Notes: generated from the letters alone by a model not told the origin. A DNA stretch of 64,000 bases from Bythopirellula goksoeyrii (GCF_008065115.1 NZ_CP042913.1:6149257-6213256), one strand, 5' to 3'. Positions 47,201-55,650 are shown, numbered from the stretch's first letter. Translations and numbers: made by a program.

Positions 47201-47359
47201 GGCACCTGGATAGAAACAGGTCACCTGTACCGTAGGGGGAGCAATTTCAGGAAATTTCGCCACGGGTAACCCAAGCTGCGCAACCGCGCCTGCGATCATG
47301 ATCACAATCGAGATCACACTGGCAAAAATTGGTCGATTTATAAAGAATCGCGAAATCAT
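44234..47359 (-). CDS. RND (HAE1) multidrug efflux pump, inner-membrane subunit
   Basis: 1041 residues, the length of AcrB/MexB. It starts MISRFFINRPIFASVISIVI. 'PVAKFPEIAPPTVQV' begins the first porter domain. The proton-relay motif 'GIVVDDAIVVVE' holds the two Asp of helix 4, and the duplicated second half carries 'VLLVALASKNAILIVEFA'. It extrudes hydrophobic drugs or bile-like compounds using the proton gradient, in a tripartite system with the adaptor. The start overlaps the adaptor stop by 4 bases (ATGA), so translation is coupled. No TolC-type outer-membrane channel is encoded nearby. Confidence 0.95.
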   Translation of the reverse strand: MISRFFINRPIFASVISIVIMIAGAVAQLGLPVAKFPEIAPPTVQVTCFYPGANAQVLAETVAAPIEQEVNGVEGMIYMSSTSADDGSYALNVTFNIGTDIDMATVLVQNRVSIATPKLPEEVRRQGVTTKKQSTSILQFIAFSSTDPRIDALYLSNYVKININDELSRIPGVGSIKVFGAEEYSMRIWLDPERLKARQLTTEDVVKAVQEQNVQVAAGRIGEPPAPDDIAFQLVVNTKGRLSEASEFEDLIVKASPGGRIIRVRDVARVERGAKSYNWQSSFNGDPCATIAVYQLPGANGLEVASKIEATLKRLSKSFPAGMKYAVPFDTTRFVHASIAEVYETLFIAVVLVVLVIYIFLQDWRATLIPCAAIPVSLIGAFAFMAAMGFSINMLTLFGIVLAIGIVVDDAIVVVESTAANIDKGMTSKEAALAAMEEITGPVIATTLVLLAVFVPTAFMGGITGQLYRQFSLTISAAVVISSINALTMSPALCAILMRPAPAKRNIIFRAFNNVFERIASVYGAVGVSIVRRLVVSLMVFGGLVALTGWGFSRLPTGFLPTEDQGYAFVNVQLPDAAAIGRTQEVMDHINTILKETPGIADWVMITGFSILSNTNGSNNGMVAVVYEPWDERTTPELSQDAIVNHLRKEFRKIRDAFVIAFVPPAIDGLGNAGGFQLQLQDRGNAGLEQLQTVARELVEAGNGQTGLQAVNTTFRASVPQLFVDIDRTKVKTLGVPLTSVFNTLQAYLGSTYVNDFNQFGRTYQVRLQADHQFRLDPDAIKKLDVRNQNGDMLPLGTFVRVEETLGPQVIQRYNLYPSAQINGEAAPGFSSGQALQLVEQMADKTLPPSMGYEWTGMSYQEKQVGNEQYFIFALAVVFVFLVLAAQYESWTSPAAVISVVPLAALGVVVVLFLRHADNNVYTQIGVVLLVALASKNAILIVEFASELRKKGQDISKAATQAARLRFRAILMTAFSSILGFLPLLFSSGAGAASRQAVGNAVVGGMIAATFFSLLFVPTFFVVFRSISEWSAGKPEIDRVV

Positions 47360-48654
47360 GGGTGTGCGACAGTCCCTTCTTCCGCAGAACTCGTGGCCTT
47401 GGACTTCTCGACCGGTGTTACCACCGCCCCAGGTCGTGACATTTGGATCCCTTCGACGACGACCCGATCCTCTGGCGTCAAATCACCACCGCTCACGATT
47501 TGCATTCTATTGAATTTTCCGCCCAAGGTGACACGTTTCATCTCGACTTCGTTCTTGTCATTGACCACTAAGAGATAAGCACCTCCTTGATCACGGCCCA
47601 CAGCAGTTTCGCTTACCAATAAAGCAGGCTTTTTCTGCATCGGGATACTAATCCGCACGAACGCTCCAGGAGAGATTAATTCGTCGGGGTTGTCGAACCG
47701 TGCACGCACAAGAAACGTCCCCGTACTTTCATCGAGCGCCAAGTCCGCAAAGTCGATTATCCCTTGATGCGGATAGCCCTCCTCGTCTCCGAGGCCCAAC
47801 ATCACGGATCGCGCCTCCCCTCCAGATTTGGTGCTCGACATACTGCGATCCTGAGCGATCCGTTCGCGATTGAAACGGAGAAAATCTTGCTCGCTCACTG
47901 TGAAATATGCGTAAATCGGATCGGTCCGCACGACCGTTGTCAGTAGCTTGGTGCTGGGAGTACCTACTAGACTCCCCACGTCGAAATTCTTTTGTCCCAC
48001 GCGACCGGCAATCGGTGAATGAATTTCAGTGTAGCTTAAATTCAATTCAGCCTTCGTGACTTCGGCATCGGCGACGGCGATTTCCGCTTCCGAGGAGGCG
48101 ATGGCTGCCTGGGCTGATTCAACGGCCGCATCAGCGGTCATCACGGCCGTGCGCCGCATATCGATCTCTGCTTCGGTGACCGCCCCGGGAGAACGGGATT
48201 GTGCATCTTCGACGCGGCGGAGTTGGGTCTTCATGTTTGCTAGTTCGGCGTCGGCTCGAGATAGCTCGGCCTGGGAACTTTTTCGACGAGCCTGAGCCAA
48301 TGCCAGACTTGCCTTCGCTTGGGCTAGCACCGCTGCAAAAGGTTTCGGATCAATCCGCGAAAGCAATTGATCATGCTTAACGTCGGCACCATCTTCGAAT
48401 TCAATTGCATCTAAAAAACCTTCGACGCGTGCCAAGATTTCGACCGCTTCGAATGCCTTGGTTGTGCCGGTGTAGTCGCGGGTTTCAACGATCTCTTCCG
48501 CGACAGGATGAGCGACCGTCACCTTCGGCGGTGGTGGAGCAACATAGGTATTCTTACCCTTCTCACAACCAACAACAGCCAACAAAGCCAGGCAAGTCCC
48601 GTAGAGTATTAGCGAACTGCATGACGAAATCTTAGGCCAACTTGGAAAAAGCAT
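47356..48654 (-). CDS. RND efflux periplasmic adaptor (AcrA/MexA-like lipoprotein)
   Basis: 432 residues. Signal ends in a lipobox LAVVGC with Cys30, so it is lipid-anchored. Barrel-sandwich/lipoyl halves ('DYTGTTKAFEAVEILARVEGFL' in pieces and 'LSYTEIHSPIAGRVGQK'), a coiled-coil alpha-hairpin of about 100 residues between them ('RADAELANMKTQLRRVEDAQS'), then the beta-barrel and 'GGKFNRMQIVSGGDLTPEDRVVVEGI' in pieces. It joins the inner-membrane pump to an outer-membrane channel. First gene of the two-gene operon. Confidence 0.95.
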   Translation of the reverse strand: MLFPSWPKISSCSSLILYGTCLALLAVVGCEKGKNTYVAPPPPKVTVAHPVAEEIVETRDYTGTTKAFEAVEILARVEGFLDAIEFEDGADVKHDQLLSRIDPKPFAAVLAQAKASLALAQARRKSSQAELSRADAELANMKTQLRRVEDAQSRSPGAVTEAEIDMRRTAVMTADAAVESAQAAIASSEAEIAVADAEVTKAELNLSYTEIHSPIAGRVGQKNFDVGSLVGTPSTKLLTTVVRTDPIYAYFTVSEQDFLRFNRERIAQDRSMSSTKSGGEARSVMLGLGDEEGYPHQGIIDFADLALDESTGTFLVRARFDNPDELISPGAFVRISIPMQKKPALLVSETAVGRDQGGAYLLVVNDKNEVEMKRVTLGGKFNRMQIVSGGDLTPEDRVVVEGIQMSRPGAVVTPVEKSKATSSAEEGTVAHP

Positions 48655-48918
48655 CTTTCAACTCCTCGCAGGACCCACTTGTTGCAGCGGACGCGACTGG
48701 ACAGAATGTGACGGTTGGATGGACCGTAGGCGCTGTCCACTCGCGATTGTAATAATAGTAATACTATAGTGCATAATGGCGACAACTTGCATCAATCAGA
48801 CGAACTTAGGCAAGATCACTGACAGGCAACCTTTCTGATAGTCAATTTTAGCCCGTACATTCAGCGTAAATCAGGTAGTCGGAACCGATCACAGGACGAG
48901 AAAGGCAATTCCAAGTTT

Positions 48919-48960
48919 GGCTCCTCGCCAGAATTTACCCACAGATTCTGGTGAGGAGCC
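48919..48960. repeat. 16-bp inverted repeat in the divergent pump/ion-channel region
   Basis: GGCTCCTCGCCAGAAT (48919-48934) and its inverted copy (48945-48960) match except for one G-T pair, with a 10-base loop. It lies in the 377-bp gap between the divergent RND operon and the ion-channel gene. No T-run follows on either strand, so it is not a terminator. An A/T-rich stretch GTAATAATAGTAATAC near 48749-48764 may be part of the pump promoter. I see no gene in the gap. Confidence 0.5.
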
Positions 48961-49031
48961 AGTAATTTGGAAGTCCTGTCGAAATTACGTGGAACCTTGA
49001 TGAAAGGCGTCAAATGAGTTAGGAAAGACGC

Positions 49032-49484
49032 ATGATCGCCAATCTCTTCTATAGCAGTCTTATCATCGTGTGCTGCGTCTTCATCCAAACTTTGTTTGTG
49101 GCCATACTCTTACGGATCTTCATTCGACTGGATGAAAAAGGCCTGATTCGAATGTCGATTTTTCGTAGTTCTTTGCTGCTTTCACTCATCACTCTTATTA
49201 TGTTAATAGGCAACTTGGTTCAAATTGCGATCTGGGGTGGCTTTTTTATAGTTATCGGTGAATTCAGTGACATGTTTCAGGCTTTCTCCCACTCGGCGGT
49301 CAACTTCACTACTCTCGGATATGGAGACGTTGTAATGTCTCAAGAGAGGCGAATCTTAGGCGCACTTGAGGCAGCCAATGGTATGGTTATGTTTGGCGTG
49401 ACAACCAGCGTGCTTTTCTCGTTCATGTCGATACTTATCAAGCGTCGCTCGATTAAGGAATCGCGAAGTCTGCCAATCGAATGA
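49032..49484 (+). CDS. Small potassium channel-like protein (ion_trans_2)
   Basis: 150 residues. Three or four hydrophobic segments (about 5-30, 48-75, 112-138) with a pore loop between the second and third: 'AVNFTTLGYGDVV' has the K+ selectivity filter TLGYGD. Unlike the channel at 11.5 kb it lacks a cytosolic RCK domain. It should be an oligomeric K+ channel or a sensor. Single gene, divergent from the RND pump. Good recognition of the pore; the gate is unknown. Confidence 0.85.
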   Translation: MIANLFYSSLIIVCCVFIQTLFVAILLRIFIRLDEKGLIRMSIFRSSLLLSLITLIMLIGNLVQIAIWGGFFIVIGEFSDMFQAFSHSAVNFTTLGYGDVVMSQERRILGALEAANGMVMFGVTTSVLFSFMSILIKRRSIKESRSLPIE

Positions 49485-49702
49485 TTCATGATCGGTCGCG
49501 CTAGTCAGCAACTTTTTATTAAAGGAAACCTATGCCACGAATTAAGCATCTTCAGTCCGAAATCAGGCCGCCAAGCGATGTAGTCGGCGGGAGCTTTCAT
49601 AGATTTCTCCTGATAGTACGATTCCGCTTGTGTACTTTCTTTACCAAATCTGCTAAAGTGATACTCCTCTTATCGCGGGCCATCACTCGAAGGAGGTGTC
49701 TC

Positions 49703-50509
49703 ATGCGTCGCGTAACTTGTCTGGCCAGTCTGCTTGAAATACTCACTCTGCTCTCACTCGGACTGCAATCGGCTTCGGCTCAGCCGCCCGATTTGCTTCG
49801 CTCCTATCGATTCATTCCCCGATTGAGCACGTTGCATCAAACGGGCGGGCTTATCGGGACTGATTTCCACATGCCCATCTCCGGGCCGTACGATTTCATC
49901 ACGGGTTATCAGGGGAGCGATTCTCCGCTGCCTTCGCTCAATCCTTATGCGCAATTCGCCAATGTCGAAGCTACCGTGCAACATCCTTTCTACATGGAGC
50001 CGCACAACATTGACAATTTCTTGAATCTGTCCGGCTTGGACGGAACCCCCGTTCATCATGGCCCGCATGGGCTGGTTGTCTATCACTTCAGCGGATTCGA
50101 TTCTCAAGAATCCCGAGTCGATCTGCATGTCGCCACCTTCCGGCGCTGGATGTTCATGCGAGGAGGGACCGAGCCCCTTTGTTGCGATTTCTTTGGGTAC
50201 GACATCAAGGCGATTGCGCGACAGATTCCCTATGGTGATTTCGACGACGATGGGAATGTCGGCGCGTCGGATCTCGCTGCTTGGCAGTCCGGACACGACG
50301 CCGCAGGTAACGTGCTCGGCGGTCGCGACTTTCTCAGTTGGCAACGTTCCTACGGTGAGACGGCGCCCTCGATCGGCGAGTTCGATGCCATGCTTGATGC
50401 AGCGCTAGTTGCCAGCGGCAATGCTGCGATTAGTGCAATTCCGGAACCAGCGAGCTTGATATTGATTGCGGGGTTCGCGATGGCGTTGGTCAACGCTCGG
50501 CGTCGCTAG
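49703..50509 (+). CDS. PEP-CTERM protein with dockerin-like stretch
   Basis: 268 residues. The start is fixed by AAGGAGGTG 7 bases before the ATG at MRRVTCLA; the frame is open further upstream but not protein-like. Signal peptide (LASLLEILTLLSLGLQSASA). The extracellular part is unrecognised. 'GDFDDDGNVGASDLAAWQSG' and 'DFLSWQRSYG' are dockerin-like Ca-binding turns, and SAIPEPASLILIAGFAMALVNARRR in pieces is a textbook PEP-CTERM tail (PEP, helix, basic end). It would be exported and processed by exosortase (not encoded here). Confidence 0.85.
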   Translation: MRRVTCLASLLEILTLLSLGLQSASAQPPDLLRSYRFIPRLSTLHQTGGLIGTDFHMPISGPYDFITGYQGSDSPLPSLNPYAQFANVEATVQHPFYMEPHNIDNFLNLSGLDGTPVHHGPHGLVVYHFSGFDSQESRVDLHVATFRRWMFMRGGTEPLCCDFFGYDIKAIARQIPYGDFDDDGNVGASDLAAWQSGHDAAGNVLGGRDFLSWQRSYGETAPSIGEFDAMLDAALVASGNAAISAIPEPASLILIAGFAMALVNARRR

Positions 50510-50559
50510 AATTTTTAGCTCTCTCTTTCAGAGCTAAGATGAGGCATGGTATTCATTTT

Positions 50560-50645
50560 CCCAGGGCGGCGTTCTGACTTCGCTGTTGCTTGTAGGATCT
50601 TGCCCTGGGTATCAATTCAAGAAACCCGGCTAGCCCTGAAAGGGC
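50560..50645. repeat. REP-like palindromic sequence at the 3' flank of the group II intron
   Basis: CCCAGGGC (50560-50567) pairs with GCCCTGGG (50602-50609), and GCCCT-GAA-AGGGC (50633-50645) makes a second hairpin. Such 'CCCAGGG...CCCTGGG' plus 'GCCCTGAAAGGGC' combinations look like an interspersed repeat. The intron end lies about 47 bases further on. Confidence 0.5.
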
Positions 50646-50691
50646 GTGCTGGTTCTCTTGAAGAGCCTCTCTACGCGCATCGATCCGCCCG

Positions 50692-52690
50692 GTCGAGTAG
50701 GCCCGGGGGATCTCTCCCCCAAGCCTCTCACAGAACCGGACTTGCGGGTCACGCATCCGGCTCTTCAAGTTGCTGCCTTAGGTTTCAAACAGTCGTTGCT
50801 GTTTGATGAAGACCTGTCGGGAAGGGTTCAAGGCATGCCAACGGTCGGTGAGCGGCATCAATCGTTCGGCGAACCAGGCGTTGGAATACGCCTGATGGAT
50901 GCCATAGCTGACACTGCGTCTCCAAACGCCAGCACGAGTGAAGGCGGTCTTAGCCGCCGACTTCCGAGAAACGCCACGTGTTTGCAGGTGGCGGAACAGA
51001 TACCGGTCCCGCTTCTTCTGACGAATGATAATCGCCCGAATACGACGCCGAATGTGGGCGTCGAACTTGTGGAGCGGTCGCAGGGAATCTTCGGTACACA
51101 ACCGAAAGTATCCAATCCATCCTCGCAGGTAGCGTTCGGTTCTCTCGAAGCACGTCGACAGCGATTGACCCCAGACTCGTGGCGTTAGCTCACGAATACG
51201 GGCATCCATTCGCTCCTTAGTTCGGCGAGAGATTGCCACCATGACTTGGCCCTCGGCATTCTTGCCGAGTTGAAAGCCGAGGAAAGTTAGATAATTCGGA
51301 CCCGTGACGGAACTCTTGTCTTCATTGACCAGCAGACGCAAGCGTCTATCAATGAATTTACTGACGGAGTCCATCACCCGACGACCGGCACGTTCGCTTT
51401 TCACGAACACGCTGAAGTCGTCGGCGTAACGCACGAACCGAAGTCCACGACGTGCCAGTTCCCAATCGAGTTCGTCAAGAACTACATTGGAAAGTAGCGG
51501 AGAAAGCGGACCACCTTGCGGTGCGCCTTCGGTCGTGGCCGTTCGTGTGCCATCGGGCAACACAACCTTCGCCTTGAGCATGCCATGCACTAGCTTTAGG
51601 AGACGCCCATCCTTTACGTGGTTCGCCAAGCGGTTTAATAGCCGCTGGTGGTGAACACGATCGAAGAACTTTGAAAGGTCAATATCGACCGTCCAGGCAT
51701 ATCCTTCTGCCAGATATTGCTTGGCCGCAGCAATGGCCGTTTGTGCACCACGCCTCGGACGGAATCCGTGACTGCTGTCGTGAAACGTCGGCTCGAAGAT
51801 CGGCTCCAAAACTTGGAGTACGGCCTGCTGAACCCAGCGGTCCACGACATTCGGAATACCTAGGCCCCGATGCCCGCCACCGGACTTGGGAATCCAGACC
51901 CGGCGAATGTCGCCAGGCAGGTAGGTACCCGAAAGCAATTCACGGCGTAGCTGAGCAAGCAGTTGGGGCGAAGCCTCAACCACTTCCCGTACACCACGTC
52001 CGTCCACACCTGCCGCACCTTTATTGCGCGCGACGTTAAGCAACGCCCGGGCCAAATTAGACACCGAGGCTACTTGTTCCAGTGACCGACTTGTGTCGTC
52101 GGCTACCCAGGTGGCTGGATGATCTACCTCCTTGGTATTCGCTCTGAGCAGCAGGTGCGACTTTCCCTTGGATTCGTCCGAGGTTCTCTCGTCCTTGCCC
52201 CCATGCGGGCTGTCGGCAAACGCGAAAGCCAGTTGGCATGTTCCAGCACTTAACAACTTGTCGCCCCCTTCGCTCCACCGGCATTACCCAGCTTCAGCAC
52301 TACTATGGGGCGATCCGACTTCTCTGCGGGCATCAACCGGTCGTCGTTGCCTTCTTCCGGAATACCGATAGGCGGACCCGCAGAGATCTCCTGGGGTAAG
52401 ATCGAACAATGTCCTGCCGCCTCCGCCCTCACTACTCCTCGGCCACCAACGGATATCGGGCGTCGCGCTGGAAGGCACGCTAACCCAGGTCCGAGAAGCC
52501 CGTTTGAGGGTTCACTTACGTTCGGTGCTGCAGTTCGGCTACGGCTTCCTCCCCACACGCCCTCGCGGGATAGACTTCGATTGTCCAATGTCCAAACTCC
52601 GTCTCGTGCAGTTGCTTTCACCTCGTGGTTACCTCCGTTAGGATCCACAGGGGACTTCCACCCTCAATCGCTCGACCATGCCCAGCGCAC
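50692..52690 (-). mobile_element. Complete group II intron with maturase ORF
   Basis: The 5' end is set by GTGCG (read from 52690 leftwards), the group II consensus. The 3' end is set by CTACTCGAC at 50700-50692. Domain V lies at 50763-50733 on the minus strand: an 8-bp outer stem GAGCCGGA/TCCGGTTC, inner TGCG/CGCA, loop TGACC and the AG bulge. Domain VI follows with GGGGGA-GA-TCCCCC. The ORF sits in domain IV. 'CCGGTGGAGCGAAGGGG' (about 52279-52263) is a conserved piece preceding the ORF. Length is about 2.0 kb. It looks intact and potentially mobile. Not inside a recognised gene. Confidence 0.85.
50778..52256 (-). CDS. ltrA: Group II intron reverse transcriptase/maturase
   Basis: 492 residues from a TTG; shorter starts are possible because no ATG occurs in the first 200 codons. 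RT motifs: 'NKGAAGVDG', 'PKSGGGHRGLGIPNVVDR', 'DIDLSKFFDRV' at 191-201, 'TTEGAPQGGPLSPLLSN' at 241-257 and the catalytic YADD at 277-280. The maturase (X/GIIM) domain has 'CFERTERYLRGWIGYFRL'. No HNH or other endonuclease domain is visible at the C-terminus. It helps the intron RNA splice and reverse-transcribes it on insertion. All catalytic residues are intact. Confidence 0.95.
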   Translation of the reverse strand: MLSAGTCQLAFAFADSPHGGKDERTSDESKGKSHLLLRANTKEVDHPATWVADDTSRSLEQVASVSNLARALLNVARNKGAAGVDGRGVREVVEASPQLLAQLRRELLSGTYLPGDIRRVWIPKSGGGHRGLGIPNVVDRWVQQAVLQVLEPIFEPTFHDSSHGFRPRRGAQTAIAAAKQYLAEGYAWTVDIDLSKFFDRVHHQRLLNRLANHVKDGRLLKLVHGMLKAKVVLPDGTRTATTEGAPQGGPLSPLLSNVVLDELDWELARRGLRFVRYADDFSVFVKSERAGRRVMDSVSKFIDRRLRLLVNEDKSSVTGPNYLTFLGFQLGKNAEGQVMVAISRRTKERMDARIRELTPRVWGQSLSTCFERTERYLRGWIGYFRLCTEDSLRPLHKFDAHIRRRIRAIIIRQKKRDRYLFRHLQTRGVSRKSAAKTAFTRAGVWRRSVSYGIHQAYSNAWFAERLMPLTDRWHALNPSRQVFIKQQRLFET

Positions 52691-52820
52691 CCTCAAGGGC
52701 TACGCGATTCGGCGGAATTTTCAAATATGCGCCAGCATTTTGCCCACAATCATTCTCGCCATGGTAAGATAAGGATTTGGTACCAATCACTAGACGAACC
52801 TCCTTCTGAAGAACATTTTT

Positions 52821-55151
52821 ATGGCCGAAGAAGCCGAGAAAACACCGCAGTCGGGCCTGACCAACGACGACCGCTACGACGCCACCCTGCTCTTTGAGCC
52901 CAATGCGGATATCTCGCGCCAGGAACAAGACATCGCGCTTGCGGCAGAGCTTTTGCAGTCTGGACTGGTTAATGAGCGCGAAATCGCGGCAGCTGTTTCC
53001 GATTGGTCGATGTACGGTAGTCTTTCGCTGGCTCAACACTTGGAGAACCGTGACCTTCTCACGGCGGAGCAAATCGAGATGCTCATTATCCGTGCTGCCA
53101 CGCGTATCGATCGCGCGCGCCAGAGCATCGCGGGAGGAACGGAAATGCCCGCGGCAGGCCAGAGCATGCTGCTGGCAACGCTGGAGCGGCTCGACGGATC
53201 AGGTCGTGTTGCAAAACTATTGGGTGTGACCGTTGCTGCTCGGGCTGGCGAAAACGATGCCCGCGAGATGCAGGGTCGCTACGAAATCATTCGCAAGCTT
53301 GGTCAAGGCGGACTGGGGCGTGTGTGGCTCACACGGGATGTGAATCTCAATCGCCATGTCGCGCTGAAGGAAATCAGTCATGGGGCAAACGCGTCTGAGA
53401 TCGCAATCGAACGTTTCAAACACGAAGCAGAGATCACTGGTCGGCTCGATCATCCCAGCATCGTGCCAATTTATCAACTTGGCGAAGACCTTCAGTCGGG
53501 ACGAGCATTCTACACCATGCGCTTCCTCGGCAGATCGACGCTACAAGATTCAATTAGCGAGTATCACGAGCGACGCGAGGAGGGGGACGAAGATCCCATG
53601 CTGCTGAGGCGACTCTTGGGCGCCTTCGTCAATGTGTGCCATGCGATCGGCCATGCCCATTCGCGCAAAGTTATTCATCGCGACCTGAAGCCCGAGAACG
53701 TGGTGATCGACAATTTTGGACAGGTTATCGTCATCGATTGGGGGCTGGCCAAGGTGATTGACGATGCCTCGGTCGAAAGTCTTATGGATTCGACGGCAAT
53801 GGGAAGCGCGGACCGCACAAACGAGGGGCAAGTGCTGGGAACACCGCTGTTCATGGCACCGGAACAGGCGGCGGGACGACTCGATGAGTTGGATCAACGG
53901 ACCGACATCTACGGTCTGGGATCGATTCTCTTTGCCATCGTCACCGGCTATGCCCCGCACGAAAAAACCCAAAAGGAATCGATTGATTCGGGTGTTGGCG
54001 CACGGGGGATGATCAGCACGATTGCCAGTGGCGTCACACCACTGGCACGCGATGTCCATGCGAATGCAGACCCTGCCCTGGAAGCCATCTGCCGCAAGGC
54101 AATGGCACGTCGCCGTTACGCTCGGTATCAAAGTGCGTCAGAGCTGGCCGAGGACGTGCAACGTTGGATGGCTGGCGAGCCGGTCACTGCCTACCAGGAA
54201 ACTTCCTGGCAACGCGTGAACCGCTGGATCTCACAGCATCAGCGTCTGTCGCAATCGCTTATCGGTGCAGCGATGGTGATTCTCGTTGCACTAACCACAC
54301 TGGGAATGGCAGCTCGGCAAAGGCACCAGGCAGAATGGCACAATCGATATTCCGAAATGGAGGGAGATGTCCGCGAGGTCTCATTACATTTGCAGGGAAT
54401 CGCGAAAGACATGTCTCAGGATGTTCGCTTTCTTTCTTCGCTCCCCCCGATTCAAGGTCTGGTCAATGCACTCAGCGGTGTAGAAGGAGAAAGCGAAGAC
54501 GTTTGGCGCCCTCGACTCGAAACGATATTTAAAGGCATGCTCGGTTTGAATTCCGACTACCTCGCGCTCTCCTTTGAAGAAATGAAAGGCGAGGGAGTTG
54601 TAGACCTTGTACGCGTCGAACGTAGCCCAGCCGATCCCACTTTGATTCGCGTGTTGCCGGAGAGCCGACGTCAAATGGTCGAAACGGATGAACTCATGAA
54701 TGAGGTCTCCACACTGGACCCCGGCGATGTACGGTTGTCGTTGGCAAAACGTGGTCGCCACACCAATGATGCGACCAGTGTGGAACGCTTTTCCGCCGCC
54801 ACTCCCGTCTATGGCGATAATTCTGGAGAGTGCTTTGGCATGACCGTCATCGAAACGGACATCGCACGAAGAATCCAGGAAGTTCTCCGCGGCCTGGGAT
54901 CTGTTGATTGCGACATTTACATTGCTGACGGGAGCGGCAACCTTTGGGCGTCGACCAAACCAGAGCAAGGAGTACGCATGGCACATCAGGGAGAAACCAT
55001 CCCCGATCTCCCTAAACAGGTTGCCGAACAAATGGCCCATGAAGGAGAGTCGTTTGAATTGCATAGCGAAGACGAATATGTCGCCCAGCGATTCTATATC
55101 GACCCCCAGGCTCGTGGTGTCACGATTTTTGCGCGCTTGCCGGAAGAATAG
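52821..55151 (+). CDS. Transmembrane Ser/Thr protein kinase with extracellular Cache-like sensor
   Basis: 776 residues. The N-terminal 150 residues are a cytosolic region. Kinase domain at about 153-450: P-loop 'KLGQGGLGRVW', Lys183 (ALKE), catalytic HRDLKPEN at 286-293, metal-binding DWG at 306-308 (usually DFG), 'GTPLFMAPEQ' activation segment. One membrane helix at about 478-496. The outside domain of about 270 residues ('DMSQDVRFLSSLPPIQGLV', 'LETIFKGMLGLNSDYLALS', 'ELMNEV...DVRLSL') resembles a double-Cache sensor. So an extracellular ligand probably controls kinase activity. Upstream promoter context includes the intron insertion site. Confidence 0.9.
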   Translation: MAEEAEKTPQSGLTNDDRYDATLLFEPNADISRQEQDIALAAELLQSGLVNEREIAAAVSDWSMYGSLSLAQHLENRDLLTAEQIEMLIIRAATRIDRARQSIAGGTEMPAAGQSMLLATLERLDGSGRVAKLLGVTVAARAGENDAREMQGRYEIIRKLGQGGLGRVWLTRDVNLNRHVALKEISHGANASEIAIERFKHEAEITGRLDHPSIVPIYQLGEDLQSGRAFYTMRFLGRSTLQDSISEYHERREEGDEDPMLLRRLLGAFVNVCHAIGHAHSRKVIHRDLKPENVVIDNFGQVIVIDWGLAKVIDDASVESLMDSTAMGSADRTNEGQVLGTPLFMAPEQAAGRLDELDQRTDIYGLGSILFAIVTGYAPHEKTQKESIDSGVGARGMISTIASGVTPLARDVHANADPALEAICRKAMARRRYARYQSASELAEDVQRWMAGEPVTAYQETSWQRVNRWISQHQRLSQSLIGAAMVILVALTTLGMAARQRHQAEWHNRYSEMEGDVREVSLHLQGIAKDMSQDVRFLSSLPPIQGLVNALSGVEGESEDVWRPRLETIFKGMLGLNSDYLALSFEEMKGEGVVDLVRVERSPADPTLIRVLPESRRQMVETDELMNEVSTLDPGDVRLSLAKRGRHTNDATSVERFSAATPVYGDNSGECFGMTVIETDIARRIQEVLRGLGSVDCDIYIADGSGNLWASTKPEQGVRMAHQGETIPDLPKQVAEQMAHEGESFELHSEDEYVAQRFYIDPQARGVTIFARLPEE

Positions 55152-55174
55152 AGCATGGGCGAGGCATCGCGGTT

Positions 55175-55498
55175 CTAGTGCTCGAAAGCCTTTAGCCCAA
55201 TGATTCCTGCTGCGATTAATCCCACGCTTGCCATTCTGGCCGCAGTTGCCGGCTCGGAAAACGCGATGATGCCGAGTACAAAGGTCCCGATCGTGCCGAT
55301 CCCCGTCCAGACGGCATAGGCAGATCCCATCGGGATGGTCCGCTGGGCGATAAGGAGAAACAACCCACTCAGCGCCATCGAGATGATCGCCAGAGCAAGT
55401 GGCATGGGCCGGATCCCCTGTTCGTTCCAGCCTAGTTTCAGACCCAAGGGCCAACCCATCTCGAACAAACCTCCTATGATCAGATACAGCCAAGCCAT
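55175..55498 (-). CDS. SugE/SMR-family small multidrug or guanidinium exporter
   Basis: 107 residues; the start is the ATG with AAGGAG upstream (MAWLYLIIGG). The long frame to 56059 is otherwise non-coding. Four membrane helices, the conserved essential Glu13 in 'GGLFEMGWPLGLK' and 'AYAVWTGIGTIGTFVLGII' in pieces are features of SugE-type SMR proteins. Members export guanidinium or quaternary ammonium compounds. I see no guanidine riboswitch upstream; instead a large palindrome lies there. Divergent from the Xre-type regulator. Confidence 0.85.
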   Translation of the reverse strand: MAWLYLIIGGLFEMGWPLGLKLGWNEQGIRPMPLALAIISMALSGLFLLIAQRTIPMGSAYAVWTGIGTIGTFVLGIIAFSEPATAARMASVGLIAAGIIGLKAFEH

Positions 55499-55537
55499 GG
55501 AATCTCCTTTGATTTCGTGTTGATTAGCGTCTGCATT

Positions 55538-55634
55538 GTAAGCCGCGATGCGCAGCGCCAGCGCAGCAGAGCGCGTTTTGACATGGCGACCGAGGACGCG
55601 CTCTGCTGCGCTGGCGCTGCGCATTGCGGCTAAC
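55538..55634. repeat. Long palindrome, 38-bp arms
   Basis: Arms 55538-55575 and 55597-55634 are inverted copies with only two mismatches, separated by 21 bases. The arm sequence is GC-rich and made of GCGCAGC/CAGCGC-type repeats. The right outer end shares the 14-mer GCATTGCGGCTAAC with 29018-29031. It lies between divergent SMR and Xre genes. It may be a REP/MITE-like element or a cruciform-forming site. Confidence 0.85.
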
Positions 55635-55650
55635 GAGAAGTATCCCCCAC

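Noticed and set aside
50515-50536. Terminator after the PEP-CTERM gene at 50.5 kb
   Set aside because: The hairpin AGCTCT...AGAGCT has its T-run before, not after, the stem on the relevant strand.
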